Origin: Janthinobacterium sp. 64
Lineage (GTDB): Bacteria > Pseudomonadota > Gammaproteobacteria > Burkholderiales > Burkholderiaceae_D
Length of the DNA: 64,000 nt
Direction of reading: 5' to 3'
Assembly: GCF_002813325.1 (NCBI RefSeq)
Contig: NZ_PHUG01000001.1
Span: 124,001-188,000 of the forward strand
Numbering within the stretch: the first letter of the stretch is position 1; the number at the start of each line of letters is the position of its first letter. Position numbers and translations under genes: made by a program. The notes under the pieces were generated by a model. It had not been told where the DNA came from. It saw nothing but the letters and a program-made list of their open reading frames with translations, and did no database searches. Of the stretch, positions 1 through 10,979 are shown in pieces.

Positions 1-1
1 G

Positions 2-2779
2 ATGGAAGAATCGTGGGCCGTGCAGCGCACGCTGGGCTTCCCGACCATCATCCGCCCATCGTTCACCATGGGCGGCTCCGGCGGCGGCATCGCCTACAAC
101 GAAGAAGAATTCGAAACCATCTGCAAACGCGGCCTGGAAGCGTCGCCGACGAAAGAGTTGCTGATCGAAGAATCGTTGCTGGGCTGGAAAGAGTACGAGA
201 TGGAAGTGGTGCGCGACAAGGCGGACAACTGCATCATCATCTGCTCGATCGAAAACCTCGACCCGATGGGCGTGCACACGGGCGACTCCATCACGGTGGC
301 GCCTGCGCAAACCCTGACGGACAAGGAATACCAGATCATGCGCAATGCCAGTCTGGCAGTGCTGCGCGAGATCGGCGTCGACACCGGTGGTTCGAACGTG
401 CAATTCTCGATCAACCCTGTCGATGGCCGCATGATCGTCATCGAGATGAATCCGCGCGTATCGCGTTCGTCGGCGCTGGCATCGAAAGCGACGGGCTTCC
501 CGATCGCGAAAATTGCCGCCAAGCTGGCCGTCGGTTTCACCCTGGACGAGCTGCGCAATGAAATCACGGGCGGCGCCACGCCGGCATCGTTCGAGCCGTC
601 GATCGATTACGTCGTCACGAAGATCCCCCGTTTCACGTTCGAGAAATTCCCGACCGCCGATCACCACCTGACGACGCAGATGAAATCCGTCGGCGAAGTG
701 ATGGCCATTGGCCGTACCTTCCAGGAATCGTTCCAGAAAGCCTTGCGCGGCCTGGAAGTGGGCGTGGACGGCATGAACGAAAAGACCAAGGACCGCGAAA
801 AGATCGAAGAAGAACTGGGTGAGCCTGGTCCTGAGCGCATCTGGTACGTGGGCGACGCGTTTGCCCAGGGTTTCACTCTGGAAGAAGTGCATCAGCTGAC
901 CAAGATCGACCCATGGTTCCTGATCCAGATCAAGGAAATCGTCGACCTGGAACTGTGGCTCGATACGCAGAAGCTGGAAAACCTGGACAAGAACACCCTG
1001 TACAAGTTGAAACAGAAGGGCTTCTCGGACCGCCGCCTGGGCTTTTTGCTGCAGACATCGGACTCTGCCATCCGCGCCAAGCGGCATGAACTGAATATCC
1101 GTCCCGTCTACAAGCGCGTCGATACTTGCGCGGCCGAGTTTTCGACCGACACGGCGTACATGTATTCCACGTACGACGAAGAGTGCGAATCGAATCCGAC
1201 CGACAAGAAAAAGATCATGGTGCTGGGCGGTGGCCCGAACCGTATCGGCCAGGGTATCGAATTTGACTATTGCTGCGTCCACGCTGCCCTCGCCATGCGC
1301 GAAGACGGCTACGAAACCATCATGGTCAACTGCAACCCGGAAACCGTGTCGACCGACTATGACACTTCCGACCGTCTGTATTTTGAATCGCTGACCCTGG
1401 AAGACGTGCTGGAAATCGTCGCCATCGAAAAACCGGTCGGCGTGATCGTGCAGTACGGCGGCCAGACGCCTTTGAAACTGGCGCTGGACCTGGAAGCGAA
1501 TGGCGTGCCGATCATCGGCACCTCGCCCGACATGATCGATGCGGCCGAAGACCGCGAGCGTTTCCAGCAAATGCTGCACAAGCTGGAACTGCGCCAGCCG
1601 CCTAACCGCACCGCGCGCACGGAAGCCGACGCTCTGGCGCTGGCGCAGGAAATCGGCTACCCGCTGGTCGTGCGTCCATCGTACGTGCTGGGCGGGCGCG
1701 CCATGGAAATCGTCCATGAGCAACGCGACCTCGAGCGCTACATGCGCGAAGCCGTCAAGGTTTCGCACGATTCGCCAGTGCTGCTGGACCGCTTCCTGAA
1801 CGACGCCATCGAGTGCGACGTCGATTGCATCTCCGACGGCGAAACGACGTTCATCGGCGGCGTGATGGAACACATCGAACAGGCTGGGGTCCACTCGGGC
1901 GACTCGGCTTGCTCGCTGCCACCATACTCGCTGTCGCAAGAAACCATTGATGAACTGAAACGCCAGACGGCGCTGATGGCCAAGGGTTTGAATGTGGTCG
2001 GCCTGATGAACGTGCAGTTCGCGATCCAGAAGCAAGAGATCGACGGCGAAATGAAAGACGTCGTCTTCGTGCTGGAAGTCAATCCACGCGCGTCGCGCAC
2101 CGTGCCTTTCGTTTCGAAAGCCACCGGTCTGCAACTGGCGAAGATCGCCGCGCGCTGCATGGTCGGCCAGTCGCTGGCATCGCAAGGCATCACGCAGGAA
2201 GTCGTGCCGCCATACTTCAGCGTCAAGGAAGCCGTGTTCCCATTCGTCAAGTTCCCGGGCGTGGATACCATCCTCGGCCCTGAAATGAAATCGACGGGCG
2301 AAGTCATGGGCGTGGGCCTGACCTTCGGCGAAGCGTTTGTGAAATCGCAGCTGGGCGCCGGCGTGAATCTGCCAAAATCGGGCAAGGTCTTCATCAGCGT
2401 GAAAGCGTCGGACAAGCCGCGCGCCGTGCAAGTGGCGCGTGATCTGGTCGAGTCCGGTTTTACCGTGGTCGCCACCAAGGGTACCGCCGCCGTGATCGCT
2501 GCTGCCGGCATCGCCGTCACGCCAGTGAACAAGGTGATCGAAGGCCGTCCGCACGTGGTCGACATGATCAAGAACCATGAAATCGTGCTGGTGATCAACA
2601 CCGTGGAAGAAAAGCGCAGCGCCATCGTCGATTCGCGGGCCATCCGCACGTCGGCCCTGGCCTCGCGCGTGACGACCTACACCACCATCGCGGGCGCGGA
2701 AGCGGCCGTCGAAGGCATCCGCCACCTGGATGAGTTGCGTGTGTACGATTTGCAAGGTCTGCACAAGACCTTGAACTAA
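2..2779 (+). CDS. carB: Carbamoyl-phosphate synthase large subunit, 5'-truncated by the window edge
   Basis: Makes carbamoyl phosphate from bicarbonate, ATP and ammonia (delivered by CarA) for arginine and pyrimidine synthesis in the cytoplasm. The visible 925 residues cover the end of the first ATP-grasp module, the helical oligomerisation domain, the whole second ATP-grasp module ([16 protein letters not shown] near residue 410) and the C-terminal MGS-like allosteric domain from about residue 790. Family members are about 1,075 residues, so about 150 N-terminal residues lie left of the window. The reading frame is open at the window edge, so the apparent first Met is internal. The gene order carB-greA is common in Burkholderiales. 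Identification is very secure. Confidence 0.98.
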   Translation: MEESWAVQRTLGFPTIIRPSFTMGGSGGGIAYNEEEFETICKRGLEASPTKELLIEESLLGWKEYEMEVVRDKADNCIIICSIENLDPMGVHTGDSITVAPAQTLTDKEYQIMRNASLAVLREIGVDTGGSNVQFSINPVDGRMIVIEMNPRVSRSSALASKATGFPIAKIAAKLAVGFTLDELRNEITGGATPASFEPSIDYVVTKIPRFTFEKFPTADHHLTTQMKSVGEVMAIGRTFQESFQKALRGLEVGVDGMNEKTKDREKIEEELGEPGPERIWYVGDAFAQGFTLEEVHQLTKIDPWFLIQIKEIVDLELWLDTQKLENLDKNTLYKLKQKGFSDRRLGFLLQTSDSAIRAKRHELNIRPVYKRVDTCAAEFSTDTAYMYSTYDEECESNPTDKKKIMVLGGGPNRIGQGIEFDYCCVHAALAMREDGYETIMVNCNPETVSTDYDTSDRLYFESLTLEDVLEIVAIEKPVGVIVQYGGQTPLKLALDLEANGVPIIGTSPDMIDAAEDRERFQQMLHKLELRQPPNRTARTEADALALAQEIGYPLVVRPSYVLGGRAMEIVHEQRDLERYMREAVKVSHDSPVLLDRFLNDAIECDVDCISDGETTFIGGVMEHIEQAGVHSGDSACSLPPYSLSQETIDELKRQTALMAKGLNVVGLMNVQFAIQKQEIDGEMKDVVFVLEVNPRASRTVPFVSKATGLQLAKIAARCMVGQSLASQGITQEVVPPYFSVKEAVFPFVKFPGVDTILGPEMKSTGEVMGVGLTFGEAFVKSQLGAGVNLPKSGKVFISVKASDKPRAVQVARDLVESGFTVVATKGTAAVIAAAGIAVTPVNKVIEGRPHVVDMIKNHEIVLVINTVEEKRSAIVDSRAIRTSALASRVTTYTTIAGAEAAVEGIRHLDELRVYDLQGLHKTLN

Positions 2780-2825
2780 GTGCGTTTGCAGTGGCCGCCG
2801 TTAGGCGGTACACTGCATGCTTATC

Positions 2826-2870
2826 AACCACAGAGTTCCGTGCAGAGCAGCGCGCGGCCTCTGTGGTTTT
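2826..2870 (+). terminator. Hairpin after carB (possible terminator)
   Basis: A perfect 10-bp stem (AACCACAGAG at 2826-2835 with CTCTGTGGTT at 2859-2868) encloses a 23-nt loop and is followed by only a short T tract. A second hairpin lies just upstream (2788-2816, GCAGTG/CACTGC and CCGCC/GGCGG arms). Together they could attenuate transcription between carB and greA. The long loop and weak T tract make this uncertain. Confidence 0.4.
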
Positions 2871-2942
2871 CACTTGGTAAGTCCGTTAACCGTGGCAAAA
2901 CACGGACAACGGCACCGATAACCAGCAGATAGTAGAGATAAC

Positions 2943-3419
2943 ATGACCTCAGTCCCATTGACCAAATACGGCGCAGAACTTCTGAAGGAAGAGCTGCATC
3001 ATTTGAAGACCAAGGAACGCCGCATCGTCATCGATGCGATCGCCGAAGCGCGTTCGCACGGAGATTTGTCGGAAAACGCCGAGTACGATGCCGCCAAGGA
3101 GCGCCAGGCCTTCGTCGAAGGCCGCATCGCCGAGCTCGAAGGCAAGCTGGGCGCAGCGCAAATCATCGACCCGACCGCGCTCGACGCGGAAGGCCGTGTG
3201 GTGTTTGCCTCGACCGTGAACCTGGAAGACCTGGAATCGGGCCAGAAAGTCACGTACCAGATCGTCGGCCTCGATGAAGCCGACCTGAAAAAGAACAAAG
3301 TGTCCGTGACGTCCCCGATCGCGCGCGCGCTGATCGGCAAGTACGCCGGCGACGTGGTGGAAGTGCAGGCGCCGTCCGGCCCGCGCGAATACGAAATCCT
3401 GGAAGTGCTGTACATCTGA
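2943..3419 (+). CDS. greA: Transcription elongation factor GreA
   Basis: GreA enters the RNA polymerase secondary channel and stimulates cleavage of the nascent transcript in backtracked complexes. The 158-residue product has the normal length. It shows the N-terminal antiparallel coiled coil with the catalytic acidic tip residues Asp41 and Glu44 in [12 protein letters not shown], followed by the FKBP-like C-terminal domain. The start ATG follows a purine-rich AGATAGTAGAGATAAC leader. Its stop overlaps the start of the next gene by one base (TGATG), implying translational coupling. Paralogue GreB is unlikely given the GreA-type tip and its position beside carB. Confidence 0.97.
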   Translation: MTSVPLTKYGAELLKEELHHLKTKERRIVIDAIAEARSHGDLSENAEYDAAKERQAFVEGRIAELEGKLGAAQIIDPTALDAEGRVVFASTVNLEDLESGQKVTYQIVGLDEADLKKNKVSVTSPIARALIGKYAGDVVEVQAPSGPREYEILEVLYI

Positions 3420-3862
3420 TGCTCGCCCGCGTGCGCTTCCTCGTTGCCACCCTGTGGGCCGGCAGCCTGTGGACCATCGGCTTCATCGTGGCGCCGACCC
3501 TGTTCGGGACGTTGAGCGACAGAGTGCTGGCGGGCAATATCGCCGGCAGCATGTTCCGCGCCGAGGCCTGGCTGTCATTTGCTTGCGCTGTGGTGCTGCT
3601 GGCCTTGCTGCAATGGGCGCCCGGCGCGCTGGAGCTCAAGCGCCGCCGCCTGCTGGGGGCGCTGGTGCTGTCCATGCTGGTGTGCGCGCTGCTCAGCCAT
3701 TTCGGCATTTCGCCGCTGATGGCCGAGCTCAAGGCGCAGGCACCTTCGGGCATCATGGATGATGCCATGCGCAGCCGCTTCGGCATGTTGCATGGCGTGT
3801 CGACCGTGATCTTTGCCGTGCAAAGCTTGCTGGCGGGTGTGTTGATCTGGAAACAGCAATAA
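3419..3862 (+). CDS. DUF4149 family inner-membrane protein
   Basis: A 147-residue, strongly hydrophobic protein with about four predicted transmembrane segments: residues 5-25, 45-65, 75-95 and a C-terminal one near 125-143. It has the LWAGSLWTIGFIVAPTLF opening typical of DUF4149. Its start codon overlaps the greA stop, so the two are cotranslated, and the greA-DUF4149-yhbY arrangement recurs in related betaproteobacteria. No biochemical function is established for the family and no catalytic motif is visible. The family call rests on hydrophobicity pattern and synteny. Confidence 0.8.
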   Translation: MLARVRFLVATLWAGSLWTIGFIVAPTLFGTLSDRVLAGNIAGSMFRAEAWLSFACAVVLLALLQWAPGALELKRRRLLGALVLSMLVCALLSHFGISPLMAELKAQAPSGIMDDAMRSRFGMLHGVSTVIFAVQSLLAGVLIWKQQ

Positions 3863-3875
3863 ACGTTGGCGGTGT

Positions 3876-3963
3876 TGTCGGATTACGCGCTGCGCGCTAA
3901 TCCGACCTACCGATCAATGCCGTAGGTCGGATTAGCGGCGCCATGGCGCCGCGTAATCCGACA
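3876..3963. repeat. REP-like double palindrome
   Basis: Two imperfect palindromes built on the same GTCGGATTA/TAATCCGAC arms lie back to back (3877-3906 and about 3926-3962), with CGATCAATGC between inner CTAC/GTAG ends. The right unit has a GCGGCGCCATGGCGCCGC core and the left unit a CGCGCTGCGCGC core. The layout resembles a bacterial interspersed mosaic element made of paired REP units. It sits in the 180-bp convergent gap between the DUF4149 gene and yhbY. No adjacent transposase is present, so mobilisation would be in trans. Confidence 0.8.
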
Positions 3964-3973
3964 AGCAATAAAA

Positions 3974-4011
3974 AAGCGGAGCAGGGGATATCCCGTGCTC
4001 CGCTTCTTGTT
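3974..4011. terminator. Bidirectional rho-independent terminator
   Basis: A perfect 10-bp stem (AAGCGGAGCA with TGCTCCGCTT) extended by GGGA/TCCC inside is flanked by an A tract on the left and a T-rich tract on the right. It would stop transcription from the greA side (plus) and from yhbY (minus), which converge here. Confidence 0.85.
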
Positions 4012-4042
4012 TCAACAGCCTTGCGGCTGCTGAACGACAGGC

Positions 4043-4513
4043 TTACTTGCTGCCCAGTGCGCTTTTCTTGGCGCTCTTCTGACGTGGCTTGGCACGCTTG
4101 ATGGAACCGCCTTCGGTAACGCGCTCATTGCCCTTGATCATGACTTTCGTCACGCTGGGGCGCTTGGTGCCGCTGGCGCTGGCCTTGACGATGGTCACTT
4201 CGCGCATGCCTTTGCCGGCGCTGACCTTCTCCTTAACCACTTCTTTTTTCGGACGGTAGATTACCAGCAGTTTGCCAATATGTTGTACCGGGGCGGCGCC
4301 GAGATTGCCGCAAATCGTATCGTACATTCCGACGCGGGCTTCGCGGTCGTCGCCGAACACGCGGACTTTAATCAGACCGTGCGAATCCAGGCCAAGGTCG
4401 ATCTCTTTGAGTACAGCAGGTGTCAAGCCCGCTTCGCCAATGATGACGATAGGCTTCAGCGCGTGTGCTTCGGCGCGCAGTGCGCTGCGCTCTACGGGTG
4501 TAAGTTTTAGCAT
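4043..4513 (-). CDS. yhbY: YhbY-type CRM-domain RNA-binding protein with a long basic tail
   Basis: Ribosome-assembly-associated RNA-binding protein. The first ~97 residues match the single CRM domain (LTPVERSALRAEAHALKPIVIIGEAGLT...), including the GEAG turn equivalent to the GxxG RNA-contacting loop. E. coli YhbY ends near there, whereas this protein continues for about 60 more residues rich in Lys, Arg, Ser and Gly (ending KSAKKSALGSK), probably a disordered RNA-binding tail. It is divergent from rlmE, another ribosome-biogenesis gene, across only 42 bp. Family assignment is secure; the role of the tail is inferred. Confidence 0.92.
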   Translation of the reverse strand: MLKLTPVERSALRAEAHALKPIVIIGEAGLTPAVLKEIDLGLDSHGLIKVRVFGDDREARVGMYDTICGNLGAAPVQHIGKLLVIYRPKKEVVKEKVSAGKGMREVTIVKASASGTKRPSVTKVMIKGNERVTEGGSIKRAKPRQKSAKKSALGSK

Positions 4514-4555
4514 AATAATATTTAGTAATTCCCTTAAAAGCAGTATTCTACGCGA
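4514..4555. promoter_or_regulatory. Overlapping divergent promoters for yhbY and rlmE
   Basis: The 42-bp gap contains TATTCT at 4544-4549 on the plus strand, 6 nt before the rlmE ATG, and TAGAAT on the minus strand over almost the same bases (4545-4550). No Shine-Dalgarno sequence precedes rlmE, so its mRNA may be leaderless. The yhbY transcript would have a leader of about 25 nt containing AAGGGA. The -35 elements are poor; this is inference from spacing. Confidence 0.45.
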
Positions 4556-5239
4556 ATGGCAAAGAAGAAATTAAACAAAAACTGGTTGCACGACCACATA
4601 AATGATCCTTATGTGAAGTTGGCGCAAAAAGAGGGCTACCGCGCCCGGGCAGCATACAAGCTCAAAGAAATCGATGAAGACGAAAAACTGATCAAGCACG
4701 GCCAGGTAATTGTCGACCTTGGTTGCACTCCTGGCAGCTGGGCCCAGTATCTGCGGCGCAAGCTGGCCGGCAAGGACGGCGGCGGGGTCAATGGTACCCT
4801 GATTGGCCTGGACATGCTGGAAATGGAACCGATCGCCGATTTCCACTTCATCCAGGGCGATTTCCGCGAATCTCGCGTACTGCGCCAGCTGGAAGTGGTG
4901 TTGCAAGGACGCAAGGTTGACGTGGTACTGTCGGACATGGCGCCGAATCTGTCGGGCATCGCCACGGCCGATGCCGCGCGCATGGAGCATCTGATCGACC
5001 TGGCCATCGAATTTTCGCAATTGCATTTGAAGCCATCGGGCGTGTTGCTGGTGAAATGCTTCAAAGACATGGGTTTCAGCCAGATCGTGGAGAAATTCCG
5101 CGCTGAATTCAAGGTCGTGGTGCAGAAAAAGCCCAAGGCGAGCCGCGATAAATCGTCGGAAATCTTCCTGATGGGGCGTGGTCTCAAGAATCCGCTGAAA
5201 AATGCCGTGCAAGAAGATGATTCCGCCCTTGATATTTAA
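4556..5239 (+). CDS. rlmE: 23S rRNA (uridine-2552-2'-O)-methyltransferase RlmE (RrmJ/FtsJ)
   Basis: Methylates the ribose of U2552 in the A loop of 23S rRNA using S-adenosylmethionine, a late 50S assembly step. The 227-residue Rossmann methyltransferase shows the SAM-binding [10 protein letters not shown] (53-62) and the KDKE catalytic tetrad: Lys35 (RAAYKLKE), Asp127 (LSDMAPN), Lys167 (LLVKCFK) and Glu202 (SSEIFLMG). The gene directly precedes ftsH, as in E. coli and most betaproteobacteria. The ATG has no obvious Shine-Dalgarno sequence; see the preceding promoter entry. Confidence 0.97.
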   Translation: MAKKKLNKNWLHDHINDPYVKLAQKEGYRARAAYKLKEIDEDEKLIKHGQVIVDLGCTPGSWAQYLRRKLAGKDGGGVNGTLIGLDMLEMEPIADFHFIQGDFRESRVLRQLEVVLQGRKVDVVLSDMAPNLSGIATADAARMEHLIDLAIEFSQLHLKPSGVLLVKCFKDMGFSQIVEKFRAEFKVVVQKKPKASRDKSSEIFLMGRGLKNPLKNAVQEDDSALDI

Positions 5240-5441
5240 GCGGGAATCCGCACATGGGAACGAGAAGTGCAGTAGCGTCTGATGGCATAAAAGCCTAAAT
5301 TGTTTATACTGCATTTTTTTGCGTGAGCGCGGTTTTTTCGCGCGCACGGATCGGCGGGCTTTGGCACGGCCCGCTTATTGCGAGTAAAATCGTGTTTCTA
5401 GCTATTGGTAAAGAGATGCGCACTGCATCCAAGGAGTCTTC

Positions 5442-7325
<1,884 letters not shown>

Positions 7326-7371
7326 TAACGGCCGCCCCGACGGGCGGCACGCAAGGGTATGGCAAGAACGA

Positions 7372-7398
7372 GGGTAAGGAGCGATCCTTGCCCTTTTT
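7372..7398 (+). terminator. Rho-independent terminator after ftsH
   Basis: A 9-bp stem (GGGTAAGGA with TCCTTGCCC, one G-T pair), a GCGA loop and five T's. Because this terminator covers 7372-7398, an upstream in-frame ATG at 7359 cannot be the folP start. Confidence 0.85.
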
Positions 7399-7418
7399 CG
7401 TTGCCGCGCCAGATTTTC

Positions 7419-8273
7419 ATGACGACTACAAAGATTCACATGCGACACTATTTGCAATTCGGCCGTTTCGGCTTCAACCTGTCCGGCACGCAGGCGCTGG
7501 TGATGGGTATCCTGAACATCACGCCCGACTCCTTTTCCGATGCGGGCCAGTATCAACTGCTTGAATTTGCCCTCTCGCGCGCCGAGCAGATGATGGTCGA
7601 CGGCGTCGACATCATCGATATCGGCGGCGAATCGAGCCGTCCCGGCGCGCCACCCTTGCCGCTGCAGGACGAGCTTGCGCGCGTCATGCCGGTGCTGTAC
7701 GCCTTGCGCGACTGCGGCAAGCCCCTCTCCGTCGACACGTATAAACCCGAAGTGATGCGCGAAGCCATCCTGGCAGGCGCCGACATGATCAACGACATCA
7801 ACGCTTTCCGCGCGCCGGGCGCCATCGACGCCGTGCAGGACAGCGACTGCGCGCTGTGCATCATGCACATGCAAAACGTGCCAGAAACCATGCAAGCCCA
7901 GCCCCAGTATGAAGACGTGGTGCGCGAAGTCACCGACTTCCTGCGCGAACGCATCGACACGCTGACGGCGGCCGGCATCGCCCGCGAGCGCCTGTGCGTC
8001 GACCCCGGCTTTGGCTTCGGCAAGACGGTGGAGCAGAACTATGCCTTGTTGCGCGCCACGCGCCACTTGCGCAGCGAGCTGGGCTTGCCCGTGCTGGCGG
8101 GCCTGTCGCGCAAGTCGATGATCGGCGCCGTCACGGGACGTCCCGTCGAGCAGCGCCTGGCCGGCAGTGTTGCCGGTGCGCTTGCTGCGGTAGCGCAAGG
8201 TGCAGAAATTATCCGTGTGCATGATGTAGCTGAAACCGTCGATGCGCTGAAGGTCTGGCGCATGGCACACTGA
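7419..8273 (+). CDS. folP: Dihydropteroate synthase
   Basis: Condenses para-aminobenzoate with hydroxymethyl-dihydropterin diphosphate to give dihydropteroate in folate synthesis, and is the sulfonamide target. The TIM-barrel protein (284 residues from this start) carries the signatures [22 protein letters not shown] and PGFGFGKT. The start at 7419 (MTTTKIHM) lies after the ftsH terminator; an ATG at 7440 (MRHYLQF) is an acceptable alternative. Neither has a strong ribosome-binding site. It is followed 40 bp later by glmM, the usual ftsH-folP-glmM order. Confidence 0.97.
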   Translation: MTTTKIHMRHYLQFGRFGFNLSGTQALVMGILNITPDSFSDAGQYQLLEFALSRAEQMMVDGVDIIDIGGESSRPGAPPLPLQDELARVMPVLYALRDCGKPLSVDTYKPEVMREAILAGADMINDINAFRAPGAIDAVQDSDCALCIMHMQNVPETMQAQPQYEDVVREVTDFLRERIDTLTAAGIARERLCVDPGFGFGKTVEQNYALLRATRHLRSELGLPVLAGLSRKSMIGAVTGRPVEQRLAGSVAGALAAVAQGAEIIRVHDVAETVDALKVWRMAH

Positions 8274-8313
8274 ACCAGTAAGATCTATCATAAACAACAA
8301 AAAGAGAAATACA

Positions 8314-9651
8314 ATGACGCGTAAATATTTTGGTACCGATGGCATCCGCGGTCTGGTGGGCACGGCTCCGATCACCCCCGATTTCGTCATGCGCCTCGGC
8401 TATGCGGCCGGCAAGGTACTGGCCAAGTCGCAAGGCGGCAAGGCACGCCCGACGGTGCTGATCGGCAAGGACACGCGCATTTCCGGCTACATGCTGGAAG
8501 CGGCGCTGGAAGCGGGCCTGTCGGCCGCCGGCGTGGACGTGATGCTGGCCGGCCCCATGCCGACACCGGCGATCGCCTACCTGACGCGGGCGCTGCGCCT
8601 GTCGGCGGGTGTCGTCATCTCCGCCTCGCACAATCCCTATCACGATAATGGCATCAAGTTCTTTTCCAGCCAGGGCACCAAGCTGCCCGACAGCGTGGAA
8701 CTGGAAATCGAAGCGGCGCTCGACGAGCCCATGGCCTGCGTGCCGTCGGACAAGCTGGGCCGCGCCAAGCGCCTGGACGATGCCCAGGGCCGCTACATCG
8801 AATTTTGCAAGAGCACCTTCCCGAACGAGTTGGACTTGCGCGGCCTGAAGATCGTCGTCGACTGCGCGCATGGCGCCGCCTACCATATCGCGCCGCACGT
8901 GTTCCATGAGCTGGGGGCCGAAGTCATCGCCATCGGCAACAAGCCCGATGGCTTCAACATCAATGCGGGCTTCGGCGCCACGGCAACCAAGGCCATGGCC
9001 GAAGCCGTCGTCGAGCACGGTGCGGATCTGGGCATCGCCCTCGATGGCGACGCCGACCGCCTGATCATGTGCGACGCCACGGGTCGCCTGTATAACGGCG
9101 ACGAGCTGTTGTACGTCATGGTCAAGGACCGGCTGGCAACGGGCCCCGTGGCGGGCGCCGTCGGCACTTTGATGACCAATATGGCGCTGGAAGTATTGTT
9201 CAAGCAGCAGGGCATCGGCTTTGCGCGCGCCAAGGTGGGCGACCGCTACGTACTGGAAGTCATGAAGGAAAAGGGCTGGATACTGGGCGGCGAGGGCTCC
9301 GGCCATCTGCTGTGCCTGGACCGCCATACGACGGGCGACGGCATCGTTTCCGCGCTGCAAGTCTTGTCCGCGCTCAAGCGCAGCGGCCAGAGCCTGCAGC
9401 AATGCCTGGCCGAACTGGTGCTGTTCCCGCAAACCCTGATCAACCTGCGCGTGGCGCCCGGTTTCGACTGGCAGAAAAATGCCGCCATGGTGGCCGAGAA
9501 AGAACTCGTCGAGGCCGAGCTGGGCGACACGGGCCGCGTGCTGATCCGCGCCTCGGGCACGGAACCGCTGATCCGCGTGATGGTCGAGGCGAAAGACAAG
9601 GACAAGGCCGAGTCGATGGCGCGCCGCATCGCCGACAAAGTCGGTGTGTAA
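8314..9651 (+). CDS. glmM: Phosphoglucosamine mutase
   Basis: Interconverts glucosamine-6-phosphate and glucosamine-1-phosphate on the route to UDP-GlcNAc for peptidoglycan and lipopolysaccharide. The 445-residue protein shows the phosphoserine loop ISASHNP (catalytic Ser near 103), the metal-binding DGDADR loop (near 247) and the C-terminal phosphate-binding [15 protein letters not shown]. The start ATG follows AAAAAGAGAAATACA, a purine-rich leader. It probably shares a transcript with folP. Confidence 0.98.
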   Translation: MTRKYFGTDGIRGLVGTAPITPDFVMRLGYAAGKVLAKSQGGKARPTVLIGKDTRISGYMLEAALEAGLSAAGVDVMLAGPMPTPAIAYLTRALRLSAGVVISASHNPYHDNGIKFFSSQGTKLPDSVELEIEAALDEPMACVPSDKLGRAKRLDDAQGRYIEFCKSTFPNELDLRGLKIVVDCAHGAAYHIAPHVFHELGAEVIAIGNKPDGFNINAGFGATATKAMAEAVVEHGADLGIALDGDADRLIMCDATGRLYNGDELLYVMVKDRLATGPVAGAVGTLMTNMALEVLFKQQGIGFARAKVGDRYVLEVMKEKGWILGGEGSGHLLCLDRHTTGDGIVSALQVLSALKRSGQSLQQCLAELVLFPQTLINLRVAPGFDWQKNAAMVAEKELVEAELGDTGRVLIRASGTEPLIRVMVEAKDKDKAESMARRIADKVGV

Positions 9652-9695
9652 AAGCAAGCGCCGATAGTTTTTTCCATCTAATTCGTCTATGGCAA

Positions 9696-9724
9696 TTGAC
9701 GAAATTGGATGGGGGCGTTATTAT
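9696..9724 (+). promoter_or_regulatory. Sigma-70 promoter for tRNA-Pro
   Basis: TTGACG (9696-9701) and TATTAT (9719-9724) are separated by exactly 17 bp. The predicted start falls at about 9731, only one or two bases before the mature tRNA 5' end, so little or no 5' leader would need to be removed. Confidence 0.65.
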
Positions 9725-9732
9725 CTTGTCTT

Positions 9733-9809
9733 CGGAGTGTGGCGCAGCCCGGTAGCGCACCTGGTTTGGGACCAGGGGGTCCAAGGTTCGAATCCTTGTA
9801 CTCCGACCA
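9733..9809 (+). tRNA. tRNA-Pro (anticodon UGG)
   Basis: A full cloverleaf can be folded: acceptor CGGAGTG with TACTCCG (last pair G-T), anticodon stem CCTGG/CCAGG with loop TTTGGGA (anticodon TGG), and T-arm AAGGTTCGAATCCTT. The discriminator base is A and CCA is encoded. It is 77 nt long, between its own promoter and terminator. Confidence 0.97.
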
Positions 9810-9819
9810 AAGTCATAAG

Positions 9820-9847
9820 CGGGCTGTCAGAAATGACAGCCCGTTTT
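9820..9847 (+). terminator. Rho-independent terminator after tRNA-Pro
   Basis: A perfect 10-bp stem (CGGGCTGTCA with TGACAGCCCG) with a GAAA tetraloop, followed by TTTT. It separates tRNA-Pro from tRNA-Arg, so the two are separate transcription units. Confidence 0.9.
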
Positions 9848-9903
9848 CTATTCCGCGCTGGCATTTCATTGCTGGCGCGCATGGACTAAAATACTGCACC
9901 TTT

Positions 9904-9978
9904 CCGCCCATCGTTCAACGGATAGGACAACGGTCTTCTAAACCGTGAATGGGGGTTCGATTCCCTCTGGGCGGACCA
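9904..9978 (+). tRNA. tRNA-Arg (anticodon UCU)
   Basis: Acceptor CCGCCCA pairs with TGGGCGG; anticodon stem ACGGT/ACCGT holds loop CTTCTAA (anticodon TCT); the T-arm contains GGTTCGATTCC; encoded CCA. It is 75 nt long. A TAAAAT at 9887-9892 could be its -10 box. It reads AGA (and AGG by wobble) codons, which are rare in this GC-rich genome. Confidence 0.96.
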
Positions 9979-10049
9979 GTTTCATACTGGCCACGGCTTG
10001 CGCCATGCGGCCGCCATCTTTTCTCTTTCCTGTCTGTCAGCACGCGGCC

Positions 10050-10229
10050 CTAAGGCTGCGCAAACAGCACCTCGCTCAGCAAATACAACAGCGGCACCGC
10101 GCACAGCAGCGCCGAGCATAGCGAAACGATTTTTCTGTTGGCCAGTCGGGCCAGACGCAGCCGTTCCCGCACGGGCAAGTGCTGGCGGATCACGCTGCGC
10201 GCGCGTGGCTGAAACGGTTGTTCGTGCAT
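10050..10229 (-). CDS. Small single-span membrane protein, unknown function
   Basis: A 59-codon frame on the minus strand begins MHEQPFQPRARSVIRQHL and ends SEVLFAQP. Residues 1-33 are rich in Arg, Gln and His, and 34-55 form one hydrophobic segment (IVSLCSALLCAVPLLYLL), giving a basic cytoplasmic N-terminus and a membrane anchor. A clear ribosome-binding site (GAGGGAGA, six bases before the ATG) supports translation. A longer minus-strand frame covers the same bases but has no such start. No family was recognised. Confidence 0.55.
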   Translation of the reverse strand: MHEQPFQPRARSVIRQHLPVRERLRLARLANRKIVSLCSALLCAVPLLYLLSEVLFAQP

Positions 10230-10403
10230 GAGTTCTCCCTCGTCGGTCAGCAGTTGATGCTGTCGAGCATAGCGAGGGGCGTCTAAAGATGGTGTAAACA
10301 GTGGGCCTGGCGCCGCAAGCGCGGCGTAAAGAGGCGGCTGGCATTGAGGGCGGCAGCGGGCGCTGCTGCGCCGCTGCCGTTATGGGGCTTGTTATTAGGC
10401 TTG

Positions 10404-10979
10404 TTATGGGACTTGCTTTCCCTCGCGGCGGCGTGCCAGGAAGCCCAGCATGCCCAGGCCGGCGAGCAGCATGGCATAGGTTTCAGGTTCCGGCACGGCG
10501 GAAATGAAGGCCCTGTAGTTGCTCAGATCTTTGGGCAGGCCCGCCACCGTGAAAGTGGTGCCGGCGGCCACGGGTGCGTCCCAGTGGAACACCAGTTCGC
10601 CCTGGCCGAAGTGGATGGCCAGATAGTCATAGGCGGCCGCGCTCGTATAGGAATTGACGCCACCGCTCCAGCCTGCAGTGGTGCCGGCAGTGCAGCCCGA
10701 GGTGGCGTTGTCGCAATACGAGACGGCGGCGCCCAGGCTGGTGCCAAACACGCCATTGATGTAACCCTGGACGTCCGAAGGATCCTGTGGCACCAGGTTG
10801 TCGTCATAATATTTCACCTGCAGTGCCGGCGATGGCGAATAAGTGACGGTGCTGCCGGCGATGACGAAACCGCTGGCCGGGCCCACATCCACCCAGGTGG
10901 CCGCTTGCGCCGCACTTGCCAGTACGGTCATTGCGGCCAGCATGGATGCCTTGATGGCAATGCTCTGTATGCTTTTCAT
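10404..10979 (-). CDS. PEP-CTERM sorting domain protein
   Basis: A 191-residue secreted protein with a signal peptide (1-26, cleavage after ASAAQA) and a C-terminal sorting tripartite: VPEPE motif (~residue 164), a hydrophobic helix and an RRR basic end. Such proteins are processed by the exosortase/EpsH system and are linked to exopolysaccharide-producing Gram-negatives. The central part (residues 27-160) has one pair of Cys in CDNATSGCTAG and no recognised catalytic motif. The neighbours do not indicate a role, and the exosortase is not in this window. Confidence 0.9.
   Translation of the reverse strand: MKSIQSIAIKASMLAAMTVLASAAQAATWVDVGPASGFVIAGSTVTYSPSPALQVKYYDDNLVPQDPSDVQGYINGVFGTSLGAAVSYCDNATSGCTAGTTAGWSGGVNSYTSAAAYDYLAIHFGQGELVFHWDAPVAAGTTFTVAGLPKDLSNYRAFISAVPEPETYAMLLAGLGMLGFLARRREGKQVP

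Noticed and set aside
7359..7418. Upstream in-frame ATG for folP
   Set aside because: It lies before and through the ftsH rho-independent terminator and would add 20 residues with no family counterpart.
9689..9948. Short plus-strand frames over the two tRNA genes
   Set aside because: They consist of tRNA, terminator and promoter sequence read as protein.
9982..10344. A 120-codon minus-strand frame overlapping the small membrane protein
   Set aside because: It has no start signal and an Arg/Ala-rich composition. The 59-codon frame in another phase has a strong ribosome-binding site and a membrane helix.
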